Shown here one piece after another: positions 23,910-33,263 of a stretch of 64,000 nucleotides of DNA. Position numbers and translations under genes: made by a program. The notes beneath the pieces were generated by a model. It was given only the letters and a program-made list of their open reading frames with translations, ran no database searches and was not told where the DNA came from. Each line of letters begins with the position of its first letter. Position 1 is the stretch's first letter. Source of the stretch: Paludibacteraceae bacterium (GTDB lineage: Bacteria; Bacteroidota; Bacteroidia; Bacteroidales; Paludibacteraceae); contig JAFSMP010000034.1 in NCBI GenBank assembly GCA_017447875.1, forward strand, positions 62,001-126,000, given 5' to 3'.

Positions 23910-25309
23910 AGTTGTACTACATTTTCTACATGTTGGGTATGGGGAAACATGTCTACGGGTTGTACTTTGGTTACCTTATATTTGGCATCAAGAAACGCCA
24001 AGTCGCGTGCCTGCGTGGCAGGGTTACAACTGACATAGACGATCCGTTTGGGTTCGGCATTGAGGATGACATTGACCACATCTTCATGCATGCCTGCACG
24101 AGGCGGGTCGGTAATGATGACATCCGGACGGCCGTACTGCGCCACGAAGTCCTCATTGAGGATATCCTTCATATCGCCGGCAAAGAAGAGCGTGTTCTCT
24201 ATGCCGTTGATGGCGGAGTTCACTTTCGCATCTTCGATCGCTTCCGGCACGTACTCGATACCGATCACTTGGCGGGCTTGTTTGGCTACGAAATTAGCGA
24301 TCGTGCCGGTGCCGGTATAGAGGTCGTATACTAATTCTCCACCGCTCAACTCCGCGAACGAGCGTGCTACTTTGTATAACTCGTACGCCTGCTCGGTGTT
24401 GGTCTGGTAGAAGGACTTAGGCCCCACCTTGAACTGCAAGTCCTCCATTGTCTCCATGATATGGTCTTGCCCGAAATAGGTTTTTACCTCCAAATCGCCG
24501 ATGGTGTCGTTGAACTTCGTGTTCTCTGCATAGAGCAGCGCAATAATCTGAGGAAACTCGTTATGCAGGTATTCCAACAACCCCAGACATGCCTCTGTCA
24601 CCGGTTCCCCGAACGACACGACGAGCATCAGTTCGCCTTTATGATTGTTGCGAAGTATGAGTGTGCGGACTTGTCCTTCGTGCGTATGTTCATTATAGAA
24701 CGTGAGTCCGTGCGTGCGGGCGTACTCGCGCACACCGTTGCGGATACGGTTATTGATGTCCGGCATGAGGTGACATTGTTCGATATCGAGGACTTTGTCG
24801 AATGCTCCGGGAATATGAAAGCCCAGACCGTACGAACTGTCTATCTTGTCTAATCCGCCGGCTGCCTCAATGACCTCCCATGGGAACCATTTGCGGTCGG
24901 CGCAGGTGAACTCGAGTTTGTTGCGGTACTCGTATATATGCTTCGAACCGAGGATAGGGGAGATCTCCGGCAGTGCCACCTTACCGATGCGGGTGAGGTT
25001 ATCGACGATCTGCTGTTGCTTGTATTTTAGTTGCTCGTCGTACGGCAGAATCTGCCATTTGCAGCCGCCGCAAACACCGAAATGTTGACATCTGGCTTCG
25101 CAACGCACCGGACTTGGTTTGACGATACGCAGCACTTTCGCTTCCATGAAGGAGTGTTTCTTCTTCGTGATCTGCAGATCCACTACGTCACCCGGTACGC
25201 AGTTCGGCACAAACGTGACGATATCATTGATGCGCACGAGTGCTTTGCCTTCTGCCGCCACACCGGTGATCTCTATGTTCTCATAAACGGGCAGATTCTT
25301 CTTTTTCAT
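23897..25309 (-). CDS. rlmD: 23S rRNA (uracil-1939-C5)-methyltransferase family protein
   Basis: A 470-residue RumA/RlmD-type enzyme. An N-terminal TRAM domain (ENIEITGVAAEGKALVRI) is followed by the iron-sulfur Cys set CEARCQHFGVCGGCKWQ (~67-83). The C-terminal SAM domain has DLYTGTGTIANFVAKQA, DVIITDPPRAGMHEDVV and the catalytic VYVSCNPATQARDL. I start at MKKKNLPVYEN (25309) since the domain begins right after it; a start at 25345 would add 12 residues. It overlaps the upstream amidase gene by 29 bp and the downstream subtilase by 13 bp. RlmD versus RlmCD-like target specificity is not resolved. Confidence 0.9.
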   Translation of the reverse strand: MKKKNLPVYENIEITGVAAEGKALVRINDIVTFVPNCVPGDVVDLQITKKKHSFMEAKVLRIVKPSPVRCEARCQHFGVCGGCKWQILPYDEQLKYKQQQIVDNLTRIGKVALPEISPILGSKHIYEYRNKLEFTCADRKWFPWEVIEAAGGLDKIDSSYGLGFHIPGAFDKVLDIEQCHLMPDINNRIRNGVREYARTHGLTFYNEHTHEGQVRTLILRNNHKGELMLVVSFGEPVTEACLGLLEYLHNEFPQIIALLYAENTKFNDTIGDLEVKTYFGQDHIMETMEDLQFKVGPKSFYQTNTEQAYELYKVARSFAELSGGELVYDLYTGTGTIANFVAKQARQVIGIEYVPEAIEDAKVNSAINGIENTLFFAGDMKDILNEDFVAQYGRPDVIITDPPRAGMHEDVVNVILNAEPKRIVYVSCNPATQARDLAFLDAKYKVTKVQPVDMFPHTQHVENVVQLCLR

Positions 25310-27572
25310 ATAGCCATTTGATAGCGTTTTTGTATAATTGCTCAAAATCGGTAACGGTCTCTAACGGAAAACCGAAGACGAGGGTGTTGGGTGAGGCTAC
25401 GGCTGCCGGGACACGCATGTCCAGATAGGTAGCCCATACAGTCGCCGCTTCGGCTTTAAGTCCTTCGGCATGGTCTGTGAAGAGTTGGCTGTCGTTGGGT
25501 TTAAGCAGCATGGTGAATGGACGCTTAGGGGCATCTTCGTACCGCAACTGCATCTTGCCTGACCGGGTGGCTTGTGCCGCATAATAGGAGGCATGCAGGT
25601 TTCGCTTGGTCCATTTGGGATCGAGTGCCGAGAGATGATCGGTGCTAAGCAGTAACTTGCCGCCTTGGGCTAAGTAGTCAGCGATCAGTGAACAGTGATC
25701 AGCCTTCAGAGGTATTCTATTACGGCCGCAGATGAAGTCAACCAATTGGTAATTGGTCATTGGTAATTGGTCATTTATCATTCCTGCGGTGCAGGAGACA
25801 TAGGAGATGCCCATTTGTTGGAGGACACGGCCGTGCATAAGGCTGTAGTCGCGTGTGTTACCGATGGTGAATTGTCCCGCATGGTCGCGGTAACAAGCGC
25901 CCCATCCGCAGTTATCGTCATTGGTCCACGGGTCTGTGCGCGTGTAGTTCCACTGTTCACCGATATAGGCACAGGTGAACCGGTCTTCGCAGGCATAGGT
26001 GCCCGGCACGATACCGGCATAAGTGCTATCGGCAAACCACTCCGGACCGTAGACATCGTTGAAGCCATCAATGATGAGGACCGCTTCGCTGACAGACCGT
26101 TTCACTGACAGACCGGCTTCGCCTGTTAGACCGTCCTTTGGACTATTAGACAGATAGGCACTCACGACAGGGCTGGGGAAGGAGAGGCCACCATCGTTAC
26201 CGGCTACGACGTAGAACGCATAGCGGATACCGGGTTGCAGGTCAATGGACAGGGACGTCGATTCGACCTGCTGTACGTCCCACTCGTCGTCATTCTTTTG
26301 AATATATACCATGTAATAGGTAGGAGCCGCAAGGTTTTCGAGGCTGTCCGTCGGTACCTGCCAGCGCAGTATGCCGTCTGTTCCGATACCCAACTCTTGC
26401 ACCGGCAGGGGTTGTATGATGGCATTCGGTCCGTTGAGATAACGTAATATGCCTTTATAGACGGCACGGGCTACTGCAAAACGGAAAGCAGGATCGAGAC
26501 CGTACCGCATGTCTGCCAGGTTCTTATGGCTGAGCAGTTCGAGAATCATACTCGGCACTACGGGCACACGGCTCTCGCAGTAGTTAGCTTCGCGTAACTG
26601 GCGGCGTGTCCATTCGGGTGCCAGATGTTGCAAGTCTTCCGTGACGGTCGTCTGGATCCAGTCCGCCAGATTGCGGTTGACTTTCTCTCGGTCGCGACCG
26701 TCCCGTAAGCGGGTGCGTTTGTCGTCATCGCGTGCGGTATAGATAGCGAGTGTACCGACGATGGTGGTGTCATCTCCACTATCCAGACCGTCCGTATGAA
26801 GTGCCAGGCACAGGTCGGGAGGAGTCTCCAGACTATTGACCCATAGTGCCCGGCATTTCATGTCATCCTTGTATTCATCGCCTTCGTACAGATCCCAGAG
26901 TGCCGAGTCGGCTTGCTGTGCCACCAGATGATAGCGTGCGCCTTCGGTCCATCGGGGCATGCCGGAGAGTCCGGGTTCGGTCTGTTCCAGCGTAGCCCGA
27001 GGTGAGAGAACCGTCGCACCGGCGTTCTCTAACATCTGCCGGATGAGCCGCACGTATTCCTGCGAATAGAGGTCTTCGACCGTCGTCCAAAGGGTAGCCC
27101 GTTGCCAGATCCACTCCTGGCGGTCACGGTTGAAATAGAGACCGTGGCTGGGGTAAAGGACGATGGTTCGATCTTCCAAGTCGCATTTGCTCTTGGCACA
27201 TTTGCCGCTTCCTTTCTGACTCTTGGCGCAGTCGGTGATAAGGGTGGAGATATCGGTGCCGGCAGAGAAGATCGTCACTTTTCCGCGTTCGTGGCCTAAG
27301 GTCCATCGGCTGACGCGACGTTTGAGTTCCGCTACATTATCCGGTGTCCAGCGGTAGTCCCGTAAGGTACTGTTCGTACGGATGATGACATTATTCCCGT
27401 TGACACGTAACTGCTTGACCCGCACGGAAGGTGCCCACACGGTGGAAAAACCGGTGTACGCCATCAGCGAGTCCCCCAACTCCTCCATGCCGATTTGGGC
27501 CTTTGCCGGACAAAAGACCGCTGCGCTGAAAGACAAAAGACAAAAGACAACTATGTGCTTAGAAATCGTCAT
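25281..27572 (-). CDS. exported N-acetylmuramoyl-L-alanine amidase-like protein
   Basis: A 763-residue protein with a signal peptide ending near AKA-Q (residue 26). Residues ~135-385 look like an Amidase_3 zinc hydrolase: IVLYPSHGLYF (His ligand), LALHTDGLDSG (second His) and VPSMILELLSHKNLADMRYGLD carrying the catalytic Glu. A fibronectin-III-like segment (~405-485, PTYYMVYIQKNDDEWDV) and a long C-terminal domain (~500-763) follow; similar Bacteroidales proteins are often labelled xanthan lyase. It should cut stem peptides from peptidoglycan in the periplasm. Two heptamer arrays (25683-25703, 25741-25782) encode the MINDQLPMTNYQLV stretch in the C-terminal domain, and a third lies in the signal peptide. 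Confidence 0.75.
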   Translation of the reverse strand: MTISKHIVVFCLLSFSAAVFCPAKAQIGMEELGDSLMAYTGFSTVWAPSVRVKQLRVNGNNVIIRTNSTLRDYRWTPDNVAELKRRVSRWTLGHERGKVTIFSAGTDISTLITDCAKSQKGSGKCAKSKCDLEDRTIVLYPSHGLYFNRDRQEWIWQRATLWTTVEDLYSQEYVRLIRQMLENAGATVLSPRATLEQTEPGLSGMPRWTEGARYHLVAQQADSALWDLYEGDEYKDDMKCRALWVNSLETPPDLCLALHTDGLDSGDDTTIVGTLAIYTARDDDKRTRLRDGRDREKVNRNLADWIQTTVTEDLQHLAPEWTRRQLREANYCESRVPVVPSMILELLSHKNLADMRYGLDPAFRFAVARAVYKGILRYLNGPNAIIQPLPVQELGIGTDGILRWQVPTDSLENLAAPTYYMVYIQKNDDEWDVQQVESTSLSIDLQPGIRYAFYVVAGNDGGLSFPSPVVSAYLSNSPKDGLTGEAGLSVKRSVSEAVLIIDGFNDVYGPEWFADSTYAGIVPGTYACEDRFTCAYIGEQWNYTRTDPWTNDDNCGWGACYRDHAGQFTIGNTRDYSLMHGRVLQQMGISYVSCTAGMINDQLPMTNYQLVDFICGRNRIPLKADHCSLIADYLAQGGKLLLSTDHLSALDPKWTKRNLHASYYAAQATRSGKMQLRYEDAPKRPFTMLLKPNDSQLFTDHAEGLKAEAATVWATYLDMRVPAAVASPNTLVFGFPLETVTDFEQLYKNAIKWLYEKEESARL
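25683..25703. repeat. heptamer array (GATCAGT type) in the amidase gene
   Basis: Three 7-bp units: GATCAGT, GAACAGT, GATCAGC. It lies 38 bp from the larger array at 25741. Confidence 0.7.
25741..25782. repeat. heptamer array (GGTAATT type) in the amidase gene
   Basis: Six 7-bp units: ACCAATT, GGTAATT, GGTCATT, GGTAATT, GGTCATT, TATCATT. 42 bp encodes 14 residues in frame. Confidence 0.9.
27530..27550. repeat. heptamer array (AAGACAA) in the amidase signal peptide
   Basis: Three perfect AAGACAA units. The same unit appears in the PorE lipoprotein signal at 45598-45632. Confidence 0.8.
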
Positions 27573-28119
27573 CGCTGGTGTCGGAGTGCGCTTTCTTATT
27601 CTTCAGCGCTGCTTCTTGGTAGGACTTATACAAGTCTTCCGCCATCTTAAGCTGATAGCCTTCTACGATATCGTAGTCCTTGTGCTCATTGGCCTTGAAT
27701 ACGATACGTACCTTGATAATCGCGATACCGGATTCCAGTTTCTCAATCACTTCCGGTGTTACCTCATACGAGGTGTAGGTGTCGTAATACGAGATGGTAG
27801 CGTTACCTTTTTTCTCGGTGTGTTTGTTCTTCTCAACAGCCGAACCCGGAACTTTGTTCAAACGGATGGCTTTGTCGTCCGAGAAACGGAGCAGCACGCG
27901 GGACTCGTCATTGAACTCATTGTATTCGTTCACATTCACGGTCTTTACGAGCAGTGTCGTTACATCTTCACCGTTCACGCGATCCATGCAAAACGCGATC
28001 TGCGGTTTGAGGTTTTTGGACTGCGAGATGTCCACATGAATCAACTTTCCGCGCTCTGCGGCAACACTCATCGTTGCAGCCATAACGAGGGCTGCGAGTA
28101 CAAAAAATACCTTTTTCAT
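27559..28119 (-). CDS. exported protein of unknown function
   Basis: A 186-residue protein with a signal peptide (MKKVFFVLAALVMAATMSVAA). The mature protein begins ERGKLIHVDISQSKNLKPQIAFCMDRVNG and has several beta-strand-like stretches (ISYYDTYTSYEVTPEVIEKLES, IAIIKVRIVFKANEH), ending in a charged tail (KKAHSDTSDDDF). No known domain recognised. It sits between the TraB/GumN-like gene (28 bp upstream) and the amidase (14-bp overlap), so it is in the long operon and probably periplasmic. Nothing in the sequence indicates an enzymatic role. Confidence 0.7.
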   Translation of the reverse strand: MKKVFFVLAALVMAATMSVAAERGKLIHVDISQSKNLKPQIAFCMDRVNGEDVTTLLVKTVNVNEYNEFNDESRVLLRFSDDKAIRLNKVPGSAVEKNKHTEKKGNATISYYDTYTSYEVTPEVIEKLESGIAIIKVRIVFKANEHKDYDIVEGYQLKMAEDLYKSYQEAALKNKKAHSDTSDDDF

Positions 28120-28147
28120 TTTACATTAATTATTTGTGATTTATTAT

Positions 28148-29032
28148 TTATACTTTTCTGTTCACGGGTCGCACGCGGTATCCGGCGGCACGGAGTTGCT
28201 CGATCAGTCCTTTGTCCCCTCCCAGATAGATCGCATTCAGTGTGATGAACGCCGCTCCTTGCAGCAGGTAGGGTTGGAGACGTTTGACCCATTCTTTATT
28301 GCGGGCACAGAAGATTTGGTAGTCGGAGTAGGAGACGGACGACGTGTTATCCGGTCCTTCCACCTGATAGGCGATGTCTGTCAGGTGTCCGTCCAGATAC
28401 ATCGCTTTGAGTGCCCTTTCCTGCTTGACCTCGTTCTCCGGATATTCCATCACTTTCAGTAACTCTTTGCATTGCCAGTCGAAGGGTTCGCGGTCAAAGA
28501 GCATGTACATCGTCTCACCGATGTCGTCCAGTCCAATCACCGGCATGCCTCGTTCCACCGCCACGGCTTCGAAGAAGGTCTCCATCGAACGTTGTTCGTC
28601 GTATTGTAACCATTGTTTGATCAGTTCGGTGCGGTGCAGTTCGGTCAGGTAAGCGGGTTTCATACGGCATAACTGGTCCATGCCCATCCCTAAACTCATG
28701 CGCAGACTGTTGTCGATGAACGTATATTCGTCTGCGGTGTAGAAATTGCTTAGTTTGACGGAGTCGGGTAGTACAGCAGCTTGGCGCAGTGCCGCTATCG
28801 CCTCATAGTCCTGCATCGCAAACTCGGTGATCACCTTATTGCAGCGGCTAAAGCAACGGAAGGTATTCGGGATGGTGTCCACGAATGAGAGGTCCACCAG
28901 TTTGTTGGTCGCCAGTATATACGACTTATGCTGACAGCCCCGCCCGCTGATCTCCCATAACAGCTGCGCCTGTAATGGAGTACAGAGCAGCGTACAGAGT
29001 ATTATTGCGATATGTCGAAAGAATGCACTCAT
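28148..29032 (-). CDS. TraB/GumN-family protein with both GxxH motifs lost
   Basis: A 294-residue exported protein. The overall pattern matches the TraB/GumN (Tiki-like) family: LLWEISGRGCQHKSYILATNKL near the start, MPVIGLDDIGETMYMLFDREP in the middle, and a C-terminal GLIEQLRAAGYRVRPV. Active members carry GxxH near the start (usually GTHH) and again before GLI...LR (GALH), which bind metal. Here these positions read ATNK and LNAIY, so both histidines are absent. It is probably catalytically dead, perhaps a binding protein. It overlaps the TPR gene by 4 bp. Its signal peptide (LCTLLCTPLQAQL) closely resembles that of the upstream TPR protein. Confidence 0.75.
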   Translation of the reverse strand: MSAFFRHIAIILCTLLCTPLQAQLLWEISGRGCQHKSYILATNKLVDLSFVDTIPNTFRCFSRCNKVITEFAMQDYEAIAALRQAAVLPDSVKLSNFYTADEYTFIDNSLRMSLGMGMDQLCRMKPAYLTELHRTELIKQWLQYDEQRSMETFFEAVAVERGMPVIGLDDIGETMYMLFDREPFDWQCKELLKVMEYPENEVKQERALKAMYLDGHLTDIAYQVEGPDNTSSVSYSDYQIFCARNKEWVKRLQPYLLQGAAFITLNAIYLGGDKGLIEQLRAAGYRVRPVNRKV

Positions 29033-30990
29033 TTAAATCTCGTTAATAAGTTATAAGCCTGGTAGATACCGAGTTCTCCGGCTTTACTCAGGTCTGTCAG
29101 TCCTTTCTCGTTCTCACCCGTATAGACATAGGTCAAGCCGCGGTTGAAATACGCTTCGGCGAAGTCCGCATCACACAGGATGGCTTTGGTGTAGTACTTG
29201 ACCGCTTCCTGGTACTCATGCTGCGCACAGAGGATATTGGCTTTGTTGTAATATGCAAAGGCAAAATCGGGTTGCAGACTCAGCACGCGATCCAGATCCC
29301 GCAAGATCAGTTCGAAGTTTCCTTCCGCCATCCGATACCGCCAGCAGGCGCGGCAGAAGACGATGACGGATTCCAGATACATGTCTGCCAGCACTACTGC
29401 TTTGGTGCAGTCATCTACCGCACTGGCGAAGTCCTTGATGATAGCGAACTCCACGGCACGGGCAAAATAGAGAGCGGCCGATTCGTTATGCTCCATCTCC
29501 CGTGTCAGACGGGTGATCTCTGCAAAATGGAAATCCACCATCTCTGCCGTCAGTGCCATCTCCTGCGAAGTGAAACGCAATGCCGCCGGCAGTATACCGC
29601 TCTTATTGAGTCGATCCACCGTAGGATGGTAATAATTGGTGCGCCTCAGACTCATATCCTGGGTGTAATAACTCAAGACGATATTGGGTTCGTTCACTAC
29701 GTCCTGGTAGCGTTTCTGCACCGTTCCGCGTGTGCCGGACTCATATTTCTGTTCCTCTTCCGGCAGGTCCGGTTGGTTCTGTGCGGCACCTGAAGAGAAT
29801 TCCTTACGGTGATCTTTTTTCTGCGGTTGCGCTTGAGCGATCAGCACATCCGTATGCGGTTGTGCGGCCTGCTGTGCTTGGATCTGCTCCTTACGTTGCT
29901 CTATGTCATGCGCCTGCTGACGGTACCGGAAAGCTGCCTTGGTGTCTCCTCGCTGGGTCATCGCTTGGGCTGCCATAAAATAGGCCGGTAAGAAATACGG
30001 ATAACGGGCGATAAGCGAGTCGAGGTCACTCACTACCTCGTTCCATTGCTTGAGTTGCATGTTCACCAAGGCCCGCTGATACCGCATCTCCGTGCGATTG
30101 GAAGCTAACTGAAGGGCGGTGTTAAAGTCCTCCAAGGCATGGTTGTAGTCACCTACCTCCGAACGCATCATGCCGCGGTTATAATAGCTGTCGGCATCAC
30201 GCGGAGCCATCTGTACGGCTTTGTCCAGGTCCGCCAACGCTCCGCGATAGTTATGACGGCGGTAATGAATCACACCTCGGTTGATATAATCACCAGCCCA
30301 TTTGGAACCCAGGTTGATCGCTTGTGTCAACTGGACATAGGCATCCTCTTCGTGACTGAGCATGAGATTGGTGACACCCAAAGCGGACCACACGGCAGGG
30401 TTATTCCGGTCGTATTGCGAGGCATGCTCGAAAGCATCCAGAGCCGTGAGAGTATCGCCTTTGGCAATACATACCACTCCCTTCTCCGTCCATACGGTTG
30501 CAGCCTGCGGTTCGCGTTTGAGCATCTGATCGATATCCTCCAGCGCCTCGTCGTACCGCTTCATCTGCGAGCGGGTGTCGGCACGTAAGAGCAGATAAGT
30601 TCGATTCTCCGGAGAGAAACGTAATGCCTGCGAGTAGTCTTCTTCCGCTTCGCTCAGACGGTTCAACTGGCGATAGACAAAACCTCGCGCATAATAACAA
30701 CCGGGTGAGAAGGGGTTGCGCTCAATGGCATCATTGCAGTCCCGCAGTGCTCCCTGGTAGTCCTCCAACTGAATCTTCGCGATAGCGCGGTAGAGGTAGG
30801 GATCTGCCAGATAGGGTTTGAGACGAATGACCTGGTTGAAATACTGGATGGACAAGATATAATCCTCAAAATACAAGGCATTTCGCCCGATCGCTGTGAT
30901 GCGGTCGGTGTTGAGCTGCGCCTGTAAGGGAGTACAGAGTACAGAATACAGAATACAGACGGATAATGCTATGTATCTAGAAACTTTCAC
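29029..30990 (-). CDS. exported tetratricopeptide-repeat protein
   Basis: A 653-residue protein with a signal peptide (ending TPLQA) and two blocks of TPR units, residues ~28-370 (about ten, e.g. ADPYLYRAIAKIQLEDYQGALRD) and ~500-640 (about four), separated by a low-complexity, Gln/Lys-rich linker (~370-440). TPR arrays are protein-docking scaffolds; in Bacteroidetes periplasmic ones often serve envelope complexes. There are no catalytic motifs. The signal-peptide codons coincide with a heptamer array (30931-30958) that gives LYSVLCTPL. It lies 2 bp after PBP1A and overlaps the TraB/GumN-like gene by 4 bp, which suggests a wall-related role (inference). Confidence 0.85.
   Translation of the reverse strand: MKVSRYIALSVCILYSVLCTPLQAQLNTDRITAIGRNALYFEDYILSIQYFNQVIRLKPYLADPYLYRAIAKIQLEDYQGALRDCNDAIERNPFSPGCYYARGFVYRQLNRLSEAEEDYSQALRFSPENRTYLLLRADTRSQMKRYDEALEDIDQMLKREPQAATVWTEKGVVCIAKGDTLTALDAFEHASQYDRNNPAVWSALGVTNLMLSHEEDAYVQLTQAINLGSKWAGDYINRGVIHYRRHNYRGALADLDKAVQMAPRDADSYYNRGMMRSEVGDYNHALEDFNTALQLASNRTEMRYQRALVNMQLKQWNEVVSDLDSLIARYPYFLPAYFMAAQAMTQRGDTKAAFRYRQQAHDIEQRKEQIQAQQAAQPHTDVLIAQAQPQKKDHRKEFSSGAAQNQPDLPEEEQKYESGTRGTVQKRYQDVVNEPNIVLSYYTQDMSLRRTNYYHPTVDRLNKSGILPAALRFTSQEMALTAEMVDFHFAEITRLTREMEHNESAALYFARAVEFAIIKDFASAVDDCTKAVVLADMYLESVIVFCRACWRYRMAEGNFELILRDLDRVLSLQPDFAFAYYNKANILCAQHEYQEAVKYYTKAILCDADFAEAYFNRGLTYVYTGENEKGLTDLSKAGELGIYQAYNLLTRFK
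30931..30958. repeat. heptamer array (AGTACAG/AATACAG) in the TPR signal peptide
   Basis: AGTACAG twice, then AATACAG twice. The unit is the same as in the pectate-lyase linker at 14917, but here on the antisense strand of the gene. Confidence 0.88.
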
Positions 30991-30992
30991 CT

Positions 30993-33263
30993 TTATTTAC
31001 ATCCTTCATTCGGGTCGAACCATGCCGGGATGTCGAACTGCTCGTCAGGACTGTATCCTAACGACTCGTCTGCCAGCACTTTCTGCATGTATATCGCACA
31101 GATAGGCAGGGCCATCGAAGCACCTTGTCCTTCTGCCATCGTATCAAAATGGATACCGCGGTCTTCGCCTCCGACCCACGTACCGCTGACCAGCGAAGGG
31201 GTGAAGCACATGAACCAACCGTCGGAGTTATTGTTCGTTGTACCGGTCTTACCACCCATCGGAGCGGTGATGCCGTACTTGAAGCGCGTACGTACACCGG
31301 TGCCGTGATCCAGCACCTGGCGCAGCATATAGATCATCTTATACGAGGTGGTCTCACTGATGATCTCATGCGTACGCGGCGTGAAGGAGGCGATGATATT
31401 TCCGTTGTTATCTTCGATACGGGTGACGTAAAGCGGTTCGGTACGGATACCTTTGTTGACAAATGCGGTATATGCGTCCACCATCTCTTCCACACTTACC
31501 TCACACGGTCCCAGACAGAGCGAGATGACGGCATCGAGTTGTCCTTGGATACCGAACGACTGCATCAGCTTGACGAGTTGTTCCGGTGTGAAGAGCGACA
31601 TGAGGTAAGCCGAGATCCAGTTGGAGGAATACTGCAGTCCCCAGGTGAGGGTAACGGTGTCTCCTTTGTACTTATCGTGCGTGTCCCGCGGTGTCCACTC
31701 GATACCGTTGCCGTCAATAAGCGTGATAGGTTCATTGACGGTCTTGTCGCACGGCCACATACCTTCGTCCATCGCCAAGGTATAGAGGAAGGGTTTGACG
31801 GTGGATCCCACTTGCCGACGACCCTTGGTGGTCATGTCGTACTGGAACTGTGCGAAGTTAGGTCCACCGACATAGGCTTTGACGTGTCCCGTATGGGGAT
31901 CCATCGACATGAATCCGCACCTTAAGTAACTCTTCTGCCAACGGATCGAGTCGTACGGCGTCATGACGGTGTCTATCATGCCGCGGTCGTAGGTGAAGAT
32001 CTGCATCTCGCGTTCGGTTCGGAACGAACGGAAGATGGAGTCGGTGCTGTATCCGGCACGTTTCATATTGCGGAACCGGTCGGTCTGCCGCATGGAGCGG
32101 TTCATGATACCGTCCACCTCTTCTTGCGTCAACGAACGGGAGAAGGGTGCGTTCTTCTTTTTCTTGAGTTCCTTGAAGAACGACACCTGCTGCGCCTGCA
32201 TATGTTCGCTCACCGCCTCTTCAGCGTACCGTTGCATACGCGAGTCGAGGGTGGTGTATATCTTCAAACCGTCCTGGTAGATGTCATACTTACTGCCATC
32301 GGGTTTCTTGTTCTTTTCGCAGAAACCGTAGAGTGGGTTGTTGTCCCATGCCCAGCGGTCGAACTTATACTGCTGTTTGTTCCATTCGCTATAGTCACTC
32401 TCCTTAGGTTCTTTGGCGGTCAACACGCCACGCAGGTACTCGCGGAAATACGGAGCCGTGCCTTGCTTGTGATCCACCGAACGGTAGTGTAACTCCAACG
32501 GAAGCGCCGCCAGCGAGTCCCGTTCCGCTTCTTCGATATAACCGTATTTCGCCATCTGCGAGAGCACGGTGTTACGTCGGTTGGTTGCCCGTTGCGGATG
32601 ACGAACCGGGTTATAGAGCGACGGGTTCTTACACATACCTACGAGCATCGCGGCTTCTTCGGTCTTCAGGTTCGCCGGCGTGGTGGAGAAATACACCTGT
32701 GCCGCGGACTGGATACCTACGGCATTGTAGAGAAAGTCGAACTGGTTGAGGTACATCAGCAGAATCTCATCTTTGGAATAGAGCCGTTCCAGTTTGGTTG
32801 CGATTACCCATTCGATGGGTTTTTGCATCGCGCGCTCGAAGATGTTATTCGCACGCGGAGACCATAACTGCTTGGCTAACTGCTGCGTAAGGGTACTACC
32901 ACCTCCGGCACGACCGAGTTTGAGGATCGCACGGAACATCGATTTCAGGTCCACACCCGTATGGTTGTAGAAACGTGCATCTTCGGTAGCCACCAAGGCG
33001 TTAATCAGGTTCGGAGATAGTTCATCATACTGTACACCTACGCGGTTCTCGAACCGGTAATAACGTCCCAGCGACTGCATGTCTGCCGAGATGATTTCAC
33101 TGGCAAAGCGGTTCTTGGGGTTTTGCAACTCCTCCAGCGGAGGCAGGTATCCTAACGCTCCTTTGGTGATGAGCCACATCACCAACCATGCCACTAAGAG
33201 TCCTCCGAAGAAGAGGCTCCAGAACCAAATCAGAAACGTTTTGTACCAACTTTTTGTTTTCAT
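30993..33263 (-). CDS. penicillin-binding protein 1A-type transglycosylase/transpeptidase
   Basis: A 756-residue bifunctional peptidoglycan synthase. One membrane anchor (~8-33) is followed by the GT51 glycosyltransferase with catalytic Glu94 (VATEDARFYNHTGVD) and GGGSTLTQQLAKQLW. The transpeptidase has SxxK at Ser487-Lys490 (GSTVKPF), SxN at 546-548 (SSN) and KTGT at 672-675. It polymerises glycan and cross-links stems in the periplasm and is a beta-lactam target. Length and motif order are normal for class A PBPs. It overlaps hemW by 4 bp and is 2 bp from the TPR gene in the long operon. Confidence 0.95.
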   Translation of the reverse strand: MKTKSWYKTFLIWFWSLFFGGLLVAWLVMWLITKGALGYLPPLEELQNPKNRFASEIISADMQSLGRYYRFENRVGVQYDELSPNLINALVATEDARFYNHTGVDLKSMFRAILKLGRAGGGSTLTQQLAKQLWSPRANNIFERAMQKPIEWVIATKLERLYSKDEILLMYLNQFDFLYNAVGIQSAAQVYFSTTPANLKTEEAAMLVGMCKNPSLYNPVRHPQRATNRRNTVLSQMAKYGYIEEAERDSLAALPLELHYRSVDHKQGTAPYFREYLRGVLTAKEPKESDYSEWNKQQYKFDRWAWDNNPLYGFCEKNKKPDGSKYDIYQDGLKIYTTLDSRMQRYAEEAVSEHMQAQQVSFFKELKKKKNAPFSRSLTQEEVDGIMNRSMRQTDRFRNMKRAGYSTDSIFRSFRTEREMQIFTYDRGMIDTVMTPYDSIRWQKSYLRCGFMSMDPHTGHVKAYVGGPNFAQFQYDMTTKGRRQVGSTVKPFLYTLAMDEGMWPCDKTVNEPITLIDGNGIEWTPRDTHDKYKGDTVTLTWGLQYSSNWISAYLMSLFTPEQLVKLMQSFGIQGQLDAVISLCLGPCEVSVEEMVDAYTAFVNKGIRTEPLYVTRIEDNNGNIIASFTPRTHEIISETTSYKMIYMLRQVLDHGTGVRTRFKYGITAPMGGKTGTTNNNSDGWFMCFTPSLVSGTWVGGEDRGIHFDTMAEGQGASMALPICAIYMQKVLADESLGYSPDEQFDIPAWFDPNEGCK

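Noticed and set aside
25310..25345. Upstream start for rlmD
   Set aside because: It would lengthen the overlap with the amidase gene, and the TRAM domain begins right after MKKKN.
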